DNA from: Flavobacteriaceae bacterium NBU2973
GTDB taxonomy: Bacteria > Bacteroidota > Bacteroidia > Flavobacteriales > Flavobacteriaceae
Assembly (NCBI GenBank): GCA_026162565.1
Contig: JAOEIQ010000001.1
Location: 186,001-250,000, forward strand
Length of the DNA stretch: 64,000 bases
Reading direction: 5' to 3'
Shown: in pieces, positions 45,287-53,693 of the stretch
Layout of the letters: each line of letters opens with the position of its first letter
How positions within the stretch are numbered: position 1 is the first letter of the stretch
Notes under the pieces: generated by a model
Told to the model about the DNA's origin: nothing
The model's input: only the letters and a program-made list of their open reading frames with translations
Database searches by the model: none
Program-made: the position numbers and the translations under genes

Positions 45287-46933
45287 TTATTCAGAAACTA
45301 TTAATATAGTTCCTAAAGATAATTTAGTACCACTAATATCGTTCCAATCTTTAATATTTTGAACAGAAACTCCAGGAAATTTTTGAGCAATGCTCCATAA
45401 TGAATCTCCTTGTTTTACTTTATAAGTCTTTTTACCCTCTGTATTTACTACAGTTTTAGGTTTGCTATTACTTTGAGGTGCAACGGCTTTTCTTGGATAA
45501 ATGGTTAAGCGTTGTCCTATTTTTAAGTTGTTGCTTCGTAAGCCATTCCATTGTTTAATTTGGCTAACTCTAACACCATATTGTCTAGCTATTTTACCCA
45601 GATAATCTCCAGATTTAACACGATATCTAACTCGTGTATCTGTTTCAAAAAATTGAGGTAATGGTTTTTCGCGTTTACTTAACTCCTCTTTAGCTTGAGC
45701 ATATATGTCTTTCTCATTATTTACAAAAATACCTAGTGCCGATTTTGGTAACCGTAAGGCATAATCTTTTCCTTTAATTTTAGGTATGATATCTAACTTG
45801 TACGAAGGATTTAAAAACTGAAGCTCTTCTATTTTTACGCCTGTAACCTCTGAAACTTGGTCGAGAGTAATCATGTCTTTTACACGAATAGTGTCTGTTT
45901 CTATATAATTAAACTCTGGTTTTCTTGCTTCAAAACCATGCTCTTCGGCATATTCAAATACATACATAGTAGCTAAAAATAGTGGCACATAACCAGCAGT
46001 TTCACGAGGTAAATAGCTTCTTAAATTCCAGTAATTTTTATACCCTCCAGATCTTCTAATAGCTTTACTAACATTTCCTGGACCAGAGTTATAAGCCGCT
46101 AAAGCTAAATCCCAATCACCAAATATTTCATATAATTTAGACAAGTACTTTGCTGCAGCATCAGTAGATTTTAAAGGGTCGCTTCTTTCATCCACATAAC
46201 TACTTACATCTAATCCATACTGCTTACCTGTAGCAAACATAAATTGCCATAAGCCTGTTGCTCCAACTCTAGATTTTGCTCTTGGCTTCAAAGCAGATTC
46301 AACTATAGATAGATATTTTATTTCAAGAGGAATATTATAATTATCCAGCTCCTTTTCGAACATTGGAAAATAATAATGACTTAATCCCATTAACTTTTCT
46401 AATGAATTCCTTCTGTTTTTTAAAAACGATTTGATAACACGCTCAAGTGTCGGGTTATATTCTACATTAAATGGTGTTCTGGTATTTATCTCTGCTAGTC
46501 GAGCCTTTAAAGTATCTGTTGGTAGTTCTGGATAATAGACATCTGTATTATAATCTAAATCTGTAACTGTTTTGTAAATTGTATCATATAAAGACGTACT
46601 GTATAATTCTTCAAGCCATTTTTTATCAATTTCAGCTGCAAAGGCATCATCTATTAAAGGTTCTTTTTCTTCAACTGGTTTTATCTCTTGAGATGGTTGA
46701 GCTAAACTAACATCAATAGGTTTTACTGCTTCATCTAATTTTGGTTCTGATGGAGTTTCTTTAAAATAGGCTTGACCGTTTATTATGGTGTCTATAACAT
46801 AATTTTTTCCTGATATTAGTTCAGACTCTTTTAACCTATTTGAATTAGAAACTTGAAGTGAATCTTGTGCTAAAATTGAATTAACTTGAAAAAAAGTAAG
46901 AATAAAAATAATAGATTTTAGCTGTCTATACAT
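45287..46933 (-). CDS. LysM-containing lytic transglycosylase (MltD-like)
   Basis: A 548-residue exported protein with a signal peptide ending near residue 22 (SILAQDS). An SLT domain follows about residue 175: VESALKPRAKSRVGATGLWQF with the catalytic Glu, then LALAAYNSGPGNVSKAI. Two clear LysM modules close the protein: YRVKSGDYLGKIARQYGV and YKVKQGDSLWSIAQKF. A third, degenerate module (VKDMITLDQVSEVTGV) precedes them. It cleaves peptidoglycan glycan strands in the periplasm. It is likely co-transcribed with the DUF4837 gene. Confidence 0.92.
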   Translation of the reverse strand: MYRQLKSIIFILTFFQVNSILAQDSLQVSNSNRLKESELISGKNYVIDTIINGQAYFKETPSEPKLDEAVKPIDVSLAQPSQEIKPVEEKEPLIDDAFAAEIDKKWLEELYSTSLYDTIYKTVTDLDYNTDVYYPELPTDTLKARLAEINTRTPFNVEYNPTLERVIKSFLKNRRNSLEKLMGLSHYYFPMFEKELDNYNIPLEIKYLSIVESALKPRAKSRVGATGLWQFMFATGKQYGLDVSSYVDERSDPLKSTDAAAKYLSKLYEIFGDWDLALAAYNSGPGNVSKAIRRSGGYKNYWNLRSYLPRETAGYVPLFLATMYVFEYAEEHGFEARKPEFNYIETDTIRVKDMITLDQVSEVTGVKIEELQFLNPSYKLDIIPKIKGKDYALRLPKSALGIFVNNEKDIYAQAKEELSKREKPLPQFFETDTRVRYRVKSGDYLGKIARQYGVRVSQIKQWNGLRSNNLKIGQRLTIYPRKAVAPQSNSKPKTVVNTEGKKTYKVKQGDSLWSIAQKFPGVSVQNIKDWNDISGTKLSLGTILIVSE

Positions 46934-47039
46934 CGTTTAGAATTTGTTATATAACGAGAGTGTGGCTAAATTAGTGTTTTTTAAGGAAAGCCAATAATGG
47001 GGTTTTTGAAAGGTATTAACCTCTATATAAAATAACTTT

Positions 47040-48227
47040 TTACTCTAAAATTGCAGCAATTCCAGGGAGTGTTTTTCCTTCTAAACTTTCTAACATCGCG
47101 CCTCCTCCTGTACTGACGTAACTCACCTTATTTTCAAACCCAAACTGTTTAACTGCTGCTACAGAATCTCCTCCTCCAACTAGTGAAAAAGCGCCATTTT
47201 TAGTAGACTCTGCTATAGCATAACCAAGAGCAATAGTTCCTTTAGCGAAGTTTTCCATTTCAAAAACACCTAGTGGTCCATTCCAAAGTATTGTTTTAGA
47301 TTCATTTACAACTTGAGCAAATTTAGCTTCAGTATTTGGACCAACATCTAATCCCATCCATCCATCAGGAATCTCATTTACAGCAACAGTATTGGTATGA
47401 GCATCATTACTAAACGCATCAGCAATAATAACATCTACAGGTAAGTGGACTTGTACATTTTTAGATTTTGCTTTGTCTAAAATTTCTAATGCTAAATTCA
47501 ACTTGTCATCTTCTACTAAAGAATTTCCTATTTTACCACCTTGTGCTTTAATGAAGGTAAAAGTCATTCCGCCGCCTATTATTAGGTGATCTATCTTATC
47601 TAAAATATTATCAATAATGGTAATTTTAGAGGATACTTTTGCACCACCAAGTATTGCTAAAACAGGTTTATCTCCTGTTTCCATTACCTTATTAATGCTT
47701 TCTATTTCTTTTGCTAATAAATAACCAAAGCATTTATTGTACGGAAAAAATTCTGCTACTACAGTTGTTGAGGCATGAGCTCTATGCGCTGTTCCAAAAG
47801 CATCATTTACATAAATATCTCCCAATTTAGAAAGCTGTTCTGCAAAACTTTTGTCTCCTTTCTCTTCTTCTTCATGAAAACGTAAATTTTCTAATAGTAA
47901 AATTTGTCCAGGCTCTAAATTAGCAACGGCTTCTTCTGCTTCTTGACCAACACAATTAGCAACAAATTTAACTTCTACTCCTGTAATATCTTCGACAGTG
48001 TCTACAATATGACGTAAAGAAAACTCATCTTGAACGCCTTTTGGCCTTCCTAAATGACTCATTAAAACACAGCTCCCTCCATCTTCTAAAACTTTAATAA
48101 TTGTTGGTTTAGCAGATTGTATTCTTGTGGTGTCTGTTACTTGAAAATCGTCATTTAAAGGCACATTAAAATCTACACGAATTACTGCTTTTTTATTCTC
48201 GAAGTTAAAGTCGTTAAGGGTTTTCAT
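47040..48227 (-). CDS. pgk: Phosphoglycerate kinase
   Basis: A 395-residue glycolytic enzyme moving phosphate between 1,3-bisphosphoglycerate and ADP. Family signature [10 protein letters not shown] near the start, then [39 protein letters not shown] and the C-terminal GGGDSVAAV. Nothing is missing. I use the ATG at 48227, not the TTG two codons earlier. It is divergent from holB. Confidence 0.97.
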   Translation of the reverse strand: MKTLNDFNFENKKAVIRVDFNVPLNDDFQVTDTTRIQSAKPTIIKVLEDGGSCVLMSHLGRPKGVQDEFSLRHIVDTVEDITGVEVKFVANCVGQEAEEAVANLEPGQILLLENLRFHEEEEKGDKSFAEQLSKLGDIYVNDAFGTAHRAHASTTVVAEFFPYNKCFGYLLAKEIESINKVMETGDKPVLAILGGAKVSSKITIIDNILDKIDHLIIGGGMTFTFIKAQGGKIGNSLVEDDKLNLALEILDKAKSKNVQVHLPVDVIIADAFSNDAHTNTVAVNEIPDGWMGLDVGPNTEAKFAQVVNESKTILWNGPLGVFEMENFAKGTIALGYAIAESTKNGAFSLVGGGDSVAAVKQFGFENKVSYVSTGGGAMLESLEGKTLPGIAAILE

Positions 48228-48289
48228 TTTCAAAGGGTTTGAAACACAAATATAATAGATTCCCTATTATTTAAAGATAGTATTTCTGT

Positions 48290-48297
48290 TATCTTTG
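48290..48297 (+). promoter_or_regulatory. -7 promoter element of holB, leaderless arrangement
   Basis: TATCTTTG ends 4 bases before the holB ATG at 48302. With the usual start 5-7 bases past the -7 box, transcription would begin at or within the start codon. No clear -33 TTG. Confidence 0.45.
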
Positions 48298-48301
48298 CCT
48301 T

Positions 48302-49456
48302 ATGTTGTTTTCAGAAGTTTTAGGTCAAAAACATATAAAAAACCACTTGACTCAAAGTGTTAATAATGGTCGTATTCCTCATGCGCAATTATTTGTTGGC
48401 CCTGAAGGATCCGGAACCTTACCAATGGCTATCGCTTATGCGCAATATATTTTATGTGCCAATATAAATGGAGAAAACAATACTGGAAATGAGGCTTGTA
48501 ATTTAAAGTTTGATTCTATATCTCATCCAGATTTACACTTTGCTTTTCCTGTAACTTCTAATGATAAAGTTAAAAAACATCCCGTTTCTAAACACTTTTT
48601 AGAAGAATGGCGAGAACTCTTAAAACAACAACCTTACGGAAATTTGTTTGATTGGTATAAACTTTTGGGAGTAGATAACAAGCAAGGACAAATTGGTGTT
48701 GATGAAGCTATTGATATTGTAAAATCGCTGTCTTTAAAATCGTATGAAGGTGGTTATAAAGTCATGTTGATTTGGATGGCTGAAAAAATGAATACTGCTG
48801 CCGCTAATAAATTATTGAAACTCATTGAAGAACCACCAAATAAAACGGTGTTTATTTTAATTGCTGAAGATGAAGAACAGATTATAAATACGATTCGCTC
48901 TAGATGTCAATTATTACACTTTCCTCCTCTTGCAGAAGACGATGTTAAAGATGGTTTAGTAAAGCAATACGATTTAGAGACCTCTATAGCAACTAAAATT
49001 GCGCATCAGGCAAATGGTAATTATAATAAAGCTTGCGATCTCGTTTATCAAGATAGTGAAGACTTACAGTTTGAAGAATGGTTTGTATTCTGGATTCGTT
49101 CGGCTTTTAAAGCAAAGGGCAATAAAAGTGCTATTCATGACTTGATATCTTGGAGTGAGGACATAGCAAAAACTGGTCGTGAGACTCAAAAACAATTTTT
49201 ACAATTTTGTATTAACTTTTTTAGGCAAGCCATGCTTTTAAACTATAAAGCTAACGATCTCGTTTTTATAGAACCAAAAGCAAAAAACTTTAAGTTAGAA
49301 AATTTTGCCCCTTTTGTACATAATGGTAATATTTTGGAAATTAGTGATGAGCTTCAAGATGCTATTTACCACATTGAACGCAATGGGAATTCTAAAATAA
49401 TATTAACCGATTTGTCTATTAAGTTAACACGCTTGCTACACACGAAATCAACCTAA
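48302..49456 (+). CDS. holB: DNA polymerase III delta' subunit
   Basis: A 384-residue clamp-loader AAA+ subunit. The opening FSEVLGQKHIKNHLTQSVNNGRIPHAQLF and KLLKLIEEPPNKTVFILIAE with SRCQLLHFPPL are typical. The Walker A position reads GPEGSGTLPMA with no Lys, as is frequent in delta', which does not hydrolyse ATP. The SRC motif (arginine finger) is intact. Flanked by a likely leaderless promoter and a bidirectional terminator. Confidence 0.9.
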   Translation: MLFSEVLGQKHIKNHLTQSVNNGRIPHAQLFVGPEGSGTLPMAIAYAQYILCANINGENNTGNEACNLKFDSISHPDLHFAFPVTSNDKVKKHPVSKHFLEEWRELLKQQPYGNLFDWYKLLGVDNKQGQIGVDEAIDIVKSLSLKSYEGGYKVMLIWMAEKMNTAAANKLLKLIEEPPNKTVFILIAEDEEQIINTIRSRCQLLHFPPLAEDDVKDGLVKQYDLETSIATKIAHQANGNYNKACDLVYQDSEDLQFEEWFVFWIRSAFKAKGNKSAIHDLISWSEDIAKTGRETQKQFLQFCINFFRQAMLLNYKANDLVFIEPKAKNFKLENFAPFVHNGNILEISDELQDAIYHIERNGNSKIILTDLSIKLTRLLHTKST

Positions 49457-49483
49457 ACAACTGATTACTATATAATTAAAATA

Positions 49484-49512
49484 AAAAAAGCCAATATTTA
49501 ATATTGGCTTTC
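49484..49512. terminator. Bidirectional rho-independent terminator
   Basis: Stem AAAGCCAAT / ATTGGCTTT with A-rich left and T-rich right sides, lying between the convergent holB and Skp-like genes. The inner bases (ATTTAAT) can form the loop. Confidence 0.8.
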
Positions 49513-49533
49513 TATGTATATTTAATTTTAAGT

Positions 49534-50052
49534 TTACTTCTCCTGTTTATATTGAGCGTTTAGTAAATCTAAAATTGTTTGAGTTAAATCGCTAGTATCT
49601 TGTCCATACATTACAGATCCTGCTTCGTTACTTCCTAGTATAAAGTTATACCCATTTTTCTTACCATAGTCTTTAACAAAATTCTTTACTTTTTTAATTA
49701 AAGAATCATTTTTAGATTGACTTTCTTGAGCTATTTGCTGTTGTTCAAACTGCACACGTTGTGATAAGGCTGTTTCTTTATCTTGAAGATCTTTAGATAG
49801 TTTCTGAACCTCTTTTTGAGACATACGTCTTGCTTTTATTTCAGCTTCGTTAATTTCTAACTGAAACGCTTGGCGTAAACTATCTGTTCTTTTTTGAAAA
49901 GCATCTATTTTAGATTGCAAATGCGCTTCAACATCTTTCTTCTCTTGATAATCATTTACTAAAGTGGCATTATCAACATAACCAATTTTTTGAGTCTGTT
50001 GACAAGACATAAAAGCCAACATAACTAAAACTACTAATACGAAATTTTTCAT
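49534..50052 (-). CDS. OmpH/Skp-family periplasmic chaperone-like lipoprotein
   Basis: A 172-residue helical protein with a lipoprotein signal peptide, lipobox FMSC (Cys17). After it come QKIGYVDNATLVNDY, a long charged coiled-coil part (near 40-120) and DYGKKNGYNFILGSNEAG with YGQDTSDLTQTIL, the end pattern of OmpH/Skp proteins. Classical Skp is a soluble trimer that guides outer-membrane proteins. This one would be membrane-anchored. A possible -7 box (TATTTTTG, minus strand) lies at 50183-50190. Confidence 0.82.
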   Translation of the reverse strand: MKNFVLVVLVMLAFMSCQQTQKIGYVDNATLVNDYQEKKDVEAHLQSKIDAFQKRTDSLRQAFQLEINEAEIKARRMSQKEVQKLSKDLQDKETALSQRVQFEQQQIAQESQSKNDSLIKKVKNFVKDYGKKNGYNFILGSNEAGSVMYGQDTSDLTQTILDLLNAQYKQEK

Positions 50053-50389
50053 TTATCTATTTTTTAATAATTGTCAGTTAATAAATCATAAAAAAAATTC
50101 GTCAAACTGAAACAAGTTCGGAATGACGTTTAAAAGATGATTATCATATTAAACAGACATTCAATTATTTTTTATAACTGCGCAAAAATAAAAAAGTAAA
50201 TGAGATAATAGGTATTAAAAATTACAATGAATAGTGCTTATAATTAAAGTCTATTGAATTAATTAAAATAAATAAATAATAATTATTGAATATAAATCAA
50301 AATAAGACGATTTAAAGGGTTTTTATTTTATCGTAACCCAATCTTATCTTTTGTAATAAAGAATAAGTCTATTGAGTATTAAAATGAGA
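50053..50389. other. AT-rich intergenic region
   Basis: 337 bases without a gene. It holds one short dispersed repeat (50101-50128) and a possible -7 element for the Skp-like gene (50183-50190). The rest is very AT-rich. I looked for DnaA-box-like TTATNCACA and tRNA-like segments and saw none. Confidence 0.6.
50101..50128 (-). repeat. Short dispersed intergenic repeat
   Basis: CTGAAACAAGTTCGGAATGAC preceded by GTCAAA, related to the copy at 2552-2580 (shared CTGAAA, TTC and GAATGAC). Confidence 0.45.
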
Positions 50390-51244
50390 TTAGTCCTTTT
50401 TGAGTATATAAATTACAGAAGAATATTCTTTTGTGCTTTTGGCTTTAATATTTGAAATCACACCAATAGAAAAAGCTCTAAATACATTCATCCATCCGGT
50501 TTTATATTTTTCAGAAAGTAATGACACATAATAAGCATCAAACTTCATTGGTAAAGATTTTTCTAATCTAAAATTATGTTTACCAAATAGTTTTGAAATA
50601 GAGCTTCTAGAAAAATGCCACAAATGTCTTGGCACATCATATGCAGCCCAAAACGATTTATAAAATTTCGCATCATAACTTTTATAGTTTGGTACAGCTA
50701 TAATTAAAACACCATCATCTTTTAAAAGTGATTTAATTATTTTGATGTGCTCTTCTAGTTTTGGTAAATGCTCCAATACATGCCAGAGTGTGATTACATT
50801 AAAACTCTTTGGATGAAACTTTGACAACTGCTCTATTTGAAAAACCGAATTATCGGTTTTAGAGTTAGCAATTTGCCTGGCATTTTCATTTGGTTCTATT
50901 CCAGAAACTAACCAATTATTCTCTTTAGCAACTTTTAAAAAATCTCCCGTTCCACATCCAATATCTAAAAGATTTTTTTCTGAAGAACTAAACGAATTAA
51001 TAAGTTTTAATTTTCGTTTTAAAGACATATTTCTAACCAAATGGTATACTTTCTCAAAGAGGTTTCTCTGTGTGTCTGTATGTGAAATATAATCTTCAGT
51101 TTTATAATATTCAGAAAGTCTATCTTCTTTAGGTTGCGGGACTGTTTCTAACATGTCTAACTCTTCGTTATATAACAATTGAAATAGTTCTCCTGAAACA
51201 GAATAATCTTTTACATTTAAATATGTCTGATTTTTTATATTCAT
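50390..51244 (-). CDS. Class I SAM-dependent methyltransferase
   Basis: A 284-residue methyltransferase of the Methyltransf_23/UbiG-like type. The SAM-binding motif is NLLDIGCGTGDFLKVAKE, followed by VSGIEPNENARQIA, VITLWHVLEHLP and LIIAVPNYKSYDAKFY. The YDVPRHLWHFSRSS segment is common in flavobacterial proteins near mnmG and in sugar-modifying methyltransferases. The substrate is unknown. It is downstream of mnmG on the same strand, with a parS-like site and a hairpin repeat in the gap. Confidence 0.85.
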   Translation of the reverse strand: MNIKNQTYLNVKDYSVSGELFQLLYNEELDMLETVPQPKEDRLSEYYKTEDYISHTDTQRNLFEKVYHLVRNMSLKRKLKLINSFSSSEKNLLDIGCGTGDFLKVAKENNWLVSGIEPNENARQIANSKTDNSVFQIEQLSKFHPKSFNVITLWHVLEHLPKLEEHIKIIKSLLKDDGVLIIAVPNYKSYDAKFYKSFWAAYDVPRHLWHFSRSSISKLFGKHNFRLEKSLPMKFDAYYVSLLSEKYKTGWMNVFRAFSIGVISNIKAKSTKEYSSVIYILKKD

Positions 51245-51254
51245 AACTGGTCAT

Positions 51255-51297
51255 TTCGAGAGCCTCAAAGACCGTTTTGGTGGCAGAGGCTCTCGAA
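51255..51297. repeat. Hairpin-forming dispersed repeat
   Basis: Perfect 12-base inverted repeat TTCGAGAGCCTC (51255-51266) and GAGGCTCTCGAA (51286-51297) with a 19-base loop, which itself contains ACC/GGT. It lies between mnmG and the methyltransferase gene. A diverged half copy is at 1494-1519. It may also end the mnmG transcript, though no T-run follows. Confidence 0.6.
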
Positions 51298-51307
51298 GCC
51301 ACCATCT

Positions 51308-51323
51308 TGTTCCACGTGGAACA
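51308..51323. promoter_or_regulatory. parS-like centromere site, exact 16-base palindrome
   Basis: TGTTCCACGTGGAACA, a perfect palindrome fitting the chromosomal parS consensus TGTTNCACGTGNAACA bound by ParB/Spo0J. It lies 8 bases past the 3' end of mnmG. A second copy lies before mnmG at 53215-53230. Confidence 0.88.
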
Positions 51324-51331
51324 TTTAAAAT

Positions 51332-53203
51332 TTAACGTCCCATATAAACCAAAAGAACAGAAATGTCATTGGGTGAAACTCCAGAAATTCTAGAAGCTTG
51401 TGCTATTGAAGTTGGTTTAATTTGTTTTAATTTTTCTCTTGCTTCCATACTCATAGATTTGATTTGAGAATAGTCAAAATTCTCTGGTATTTTTACATAC
51501 TCTAACCTATTAAGCTTATCGGCATTATTCTTTTCTTTCTCTATGTAACCAGCATATTTAACTTGAATTTCTGTTTGCTCTAATACTTCTCGATCTAAAT
51601 TATTATCTTGAATATATGTCTCAACAACTTTAAATTGTCGTACATCTTCAAGTGTAATATTTGGTCTTGCAAAAAGCTTAAACATCTTATCTTTTTGTTT
51701 GACAGTTGCAGAATTTTTAGATTCTAAAACAGGATTTGCTTCTTCTGGAGCGACACTAGTATCTCTAAAAAATTGTACAAATTGTTCAGCTTTATTATGC
51801 TTTTCTTCCATACGCTTTAAACGTTTTTCAGAAGCAATTCCTAATTCATATCCTTTAGGAGTTAATCGCAAATCAGCATTATCTTGACGCAATAACGTTC
51901 TGTATTCTGCTCTCGATGTAAACATGCGATAAGGCTCTTCAGTGCCTTTTGTAATTAAATCATCAATTAAAACTCCTATATATGCTTCATCTCTATTTAA
52001 TGTAAATGGTTCTTTTTCTTGAACTTTTAAACTAGCGTTTATTCCTGCCATTAAACCTTGAGATGCTGCTTCTTCGTATCCAGTTGTCCCATTAATTTGT
52101 CCAGCAAAATATAAGCCATCAACTAACTTTGTTTCTAAAGTGTGACGCAATTGTGTTGGTGGAAAATAATCATATTCAATAGCATAACCAGGCCTAAAGA
52201 ATTTCACATTTTCAAATCCTGCTACAGAACGTAATGCTTTAAATTGAACATCCTCTGGAAGTGATGTAGAAAACCCATTAACATAAACCTCAACAGTATT
52301 CCAACCTTCAGGTTCTACAAATAATTGATGTCTATCTTTATCAGCAAATCGATTAATTTTATCTTCAATAGACGGACAATATCTAGGCCCTAAACTTTTA
52401 ATTCTACCGTTGAACATAGGAGAGCGATCAAAACCTTCGCGAAGTAAATCATGTACTTCTGTACTTGTATAAGTCATATGGCAAGCACGTTGCTCTTTTA
52501 ATGGTTTCGTGGTATCTAGATATGAAAATTTTTCTGGATTATCATCTCCAGGTTGAATGATCATTTTAGAGTAATCTAAAGAGCGCCCATCCACTCTTGG
52601 TGGTGTTCCTGTTTTCATTCTACCTGAATCAAAACCTAAATCGACCAATTGCTCTGTAATACCAGTTGCCGCTCTTTCTCCTGCTCTTCCTCCACCAAAT
52701 TGCTTTTCTCCAATATGAATTAACCCATTTAGAAAAGTTCCGTTGGTTAGAACAACAGATTTAGTTTTGACCTCAATGCCTAATGACGTTTTAACGCCAA
52801 CTACTTTACCATTTTCAACTACTAAACCAGAAACCATCTCTTGATAAAAATCAAGATTAGGTGTGTTTTCTAAAAGCAGCCTCCAGTCTTCAGCAAATCG
52901 CATACGATCACTTTGCACTCTAGGACTCCACATGGCTGGTCCTTTAGACTTATTCAACATTTTAAATTGAATAGCAGACGTATCACTAACAATCCCAGAA
53001 TAACCACCAAGTGCATCAATTTCTCTTACAATTTGCCCTTTAGCAATTCCGCCCATAGCTGGATTGCAAGACATTTGAGCAATGTTTTGTAGGTTCATGG
53101 TTATGAGCAATGTTTTACTTCCCATGTTAGCAGCAGCAGCAGCAGCTTCACTACCAGCGTGACCACCTCCAACAACAATAACATCGTAAACTTCGTTAAA
53201 CAT
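51332..53203 (-). CDS. mnmG: tRNA uridine 5-carboxymethylaminomethyl modification enzyme, FAD subunit
   Basis: A 623-residue flavoprotein that with MnmE modifies uridine 34 of several tRNAs. The FAD motif GGGHAGSEAAAAAANMG is near residue 12. SCNPAMGGIAKG with the active-site Cys, NGTFLNGLIHIG, MKTGTPPRVDGRS and RPGYAIEYDYFPPTQL are all conserved, as is GTTGYEEAASQGL. Full length. The gene is flanked by two parS-like palindromes, one in its 5' leader. Confidence 0.97.
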   Translation of the reverse strand: MFNEVYDVIVVGGGHAGSEAAAAAANMGSKTLLITMNLQNIAQMSCNPAMGGIAKGQIVREIDALGGYSGIVSDTSAIQFKMLNKSKGPAMWSPRVQSDRMRFAEDWRLLLENTPNLDFYQEMVSGLVVENGKVVGVKTSLGIEVKTKSVVLTNGTFLNGLIHIGEKQFGGGRAGERAATGITEQLVDLGFDSGRMKTGTPPRVDGRSLDYSKMIIQPGDDNPEKFSYLDTTKPLKEQRACHMTYTSTEVHDLLREGFDRSPMFNGRIKSLGPRYCPSIEDKINRFADKDRHQLFVEPEGWNTVEVYVNGFSTSLPEDVQFKALRSVAGFENVKFFRPGYAIEYDYFPPTQLRHTLETKLVDGLYFAGQINGTTGYEEAASQGLMAGINASLKVQEKEPFTLNRDEAYIGVLIDDLITKGTEEPYRMFTSRAEYRTLLRQDNADLRLTPKGYELGIASEKRLKRMEEKHNKAEQFVQFFRDTSVAPEEANPVLESKNSATVKQKDKMFKLFARPNITLEDVRQFKVVETYIQDNNLDREVLEQTEIQVKYAGYIEKEKNNADKLNRLEYVKIPENFDYSQIKSMSMEAREKLKQIKPTSIAQASRISGVSPNDISVLLVYMGR

Positions 53204-53214
53204 AGTATTAAAAA

Positions 53215-53230
53215 CGTTCCACGTGGAACA
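53215..53230. promoter_or_regulatory. parS-like centromere site, 15 of 16 bases
   Basis: CGTTCCACGTGGAACA: a 14-base perfect palindrome (53216-53229), differing from the exact site at 51308 only in the first base. It lies between the mnmG -7 box and start codon, so ParB binding could affect mnmG transcription. Confidence 0.85.
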
Positions 53231-53257
53231 TAAGTTTTTTCTTAATTAAAATTTTTG

Positions 53258-53265
53258 CAAATATA
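53258..53265 (-). promoter_or_regulatory. -7 promoter element of mnmG
   Basis: The minus strand reads TATATTTG, 54 bases before the mnmG ATG, with the parS-like site in the leader between. No clear -33 TTG. Confidence 0.45.
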
Positions 53266-53282
53266 CGTTGATTCTGTGAGAA

Positions 53283-53693
53283 TTAAAGGCGTGTGTTTAT
53301 GTAGAAATTTTCCTTGTTTCTCATGACTGTAGCATCCTCATCAGTTTTATCCTTATAACCACAATAGTGTAATATACCATGAACCAAAACACGTGCTAAC
53401 TCATCTTGAAAAGAGACCTTAAATTCTCTAGCGTTTTCTACAACACGTTCGACTGAAATAAAAATATCTCCTTGTAAGTTTTTTCCTATAGAATAATCAA
53501 AGCTAATAATATCTGTTAGTGTGTCGTGATTTAAATATTCTAAATTGATTTTATGTAAATAATTATCGTCACAAAACACATAATTAATATCTCCTTCTAC
53601 ACAGTTTTCTGATTCAATAACAGACGATATCCAGTTGGAAATTTCTGTTTCATTTTCTAATTTAAAATCTGTTTCGTAATTAAAATTAATCAT
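53283..53693 (-). CDS. ybeY: Endoribonuclease YbeY (rRNA maturation factor)
   Basis: A 136-residue metalloprotein for 16S rRNA maturation and ribosome quality control. The core LNHDTLTDIISFDY and the metal motif VHGILHYCGYKDKT are readable, with His105 and His109. The third classical His (HxxxHxxxxxH) is Asp115 here, a change I associate with Bacteroidetes YbeY. It overlaps the upstream gene by 8 bases and is followed by mnmG, a common flavobacterial order. Confidence 0.92.
   Translation of the reverse strand: MINFNYETDFKLENETEISNWISSVIESENCVEGDINYVFCDDNYLHKINLEYLNHDTLTDIISFDYSIGKNLQGDIFISVERVVENAREFKVSFQDELARVLVHGILHYCGYKDKTDEDATVMRNKENFYINTRL

Noticed and set aside
50053-50389. Origin of replication in the AT-rich gap close to the parS sites
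   Set aside because: No DnaA-box-like TTATNCACA cluster is visible; AT-richness alone is not evidence.
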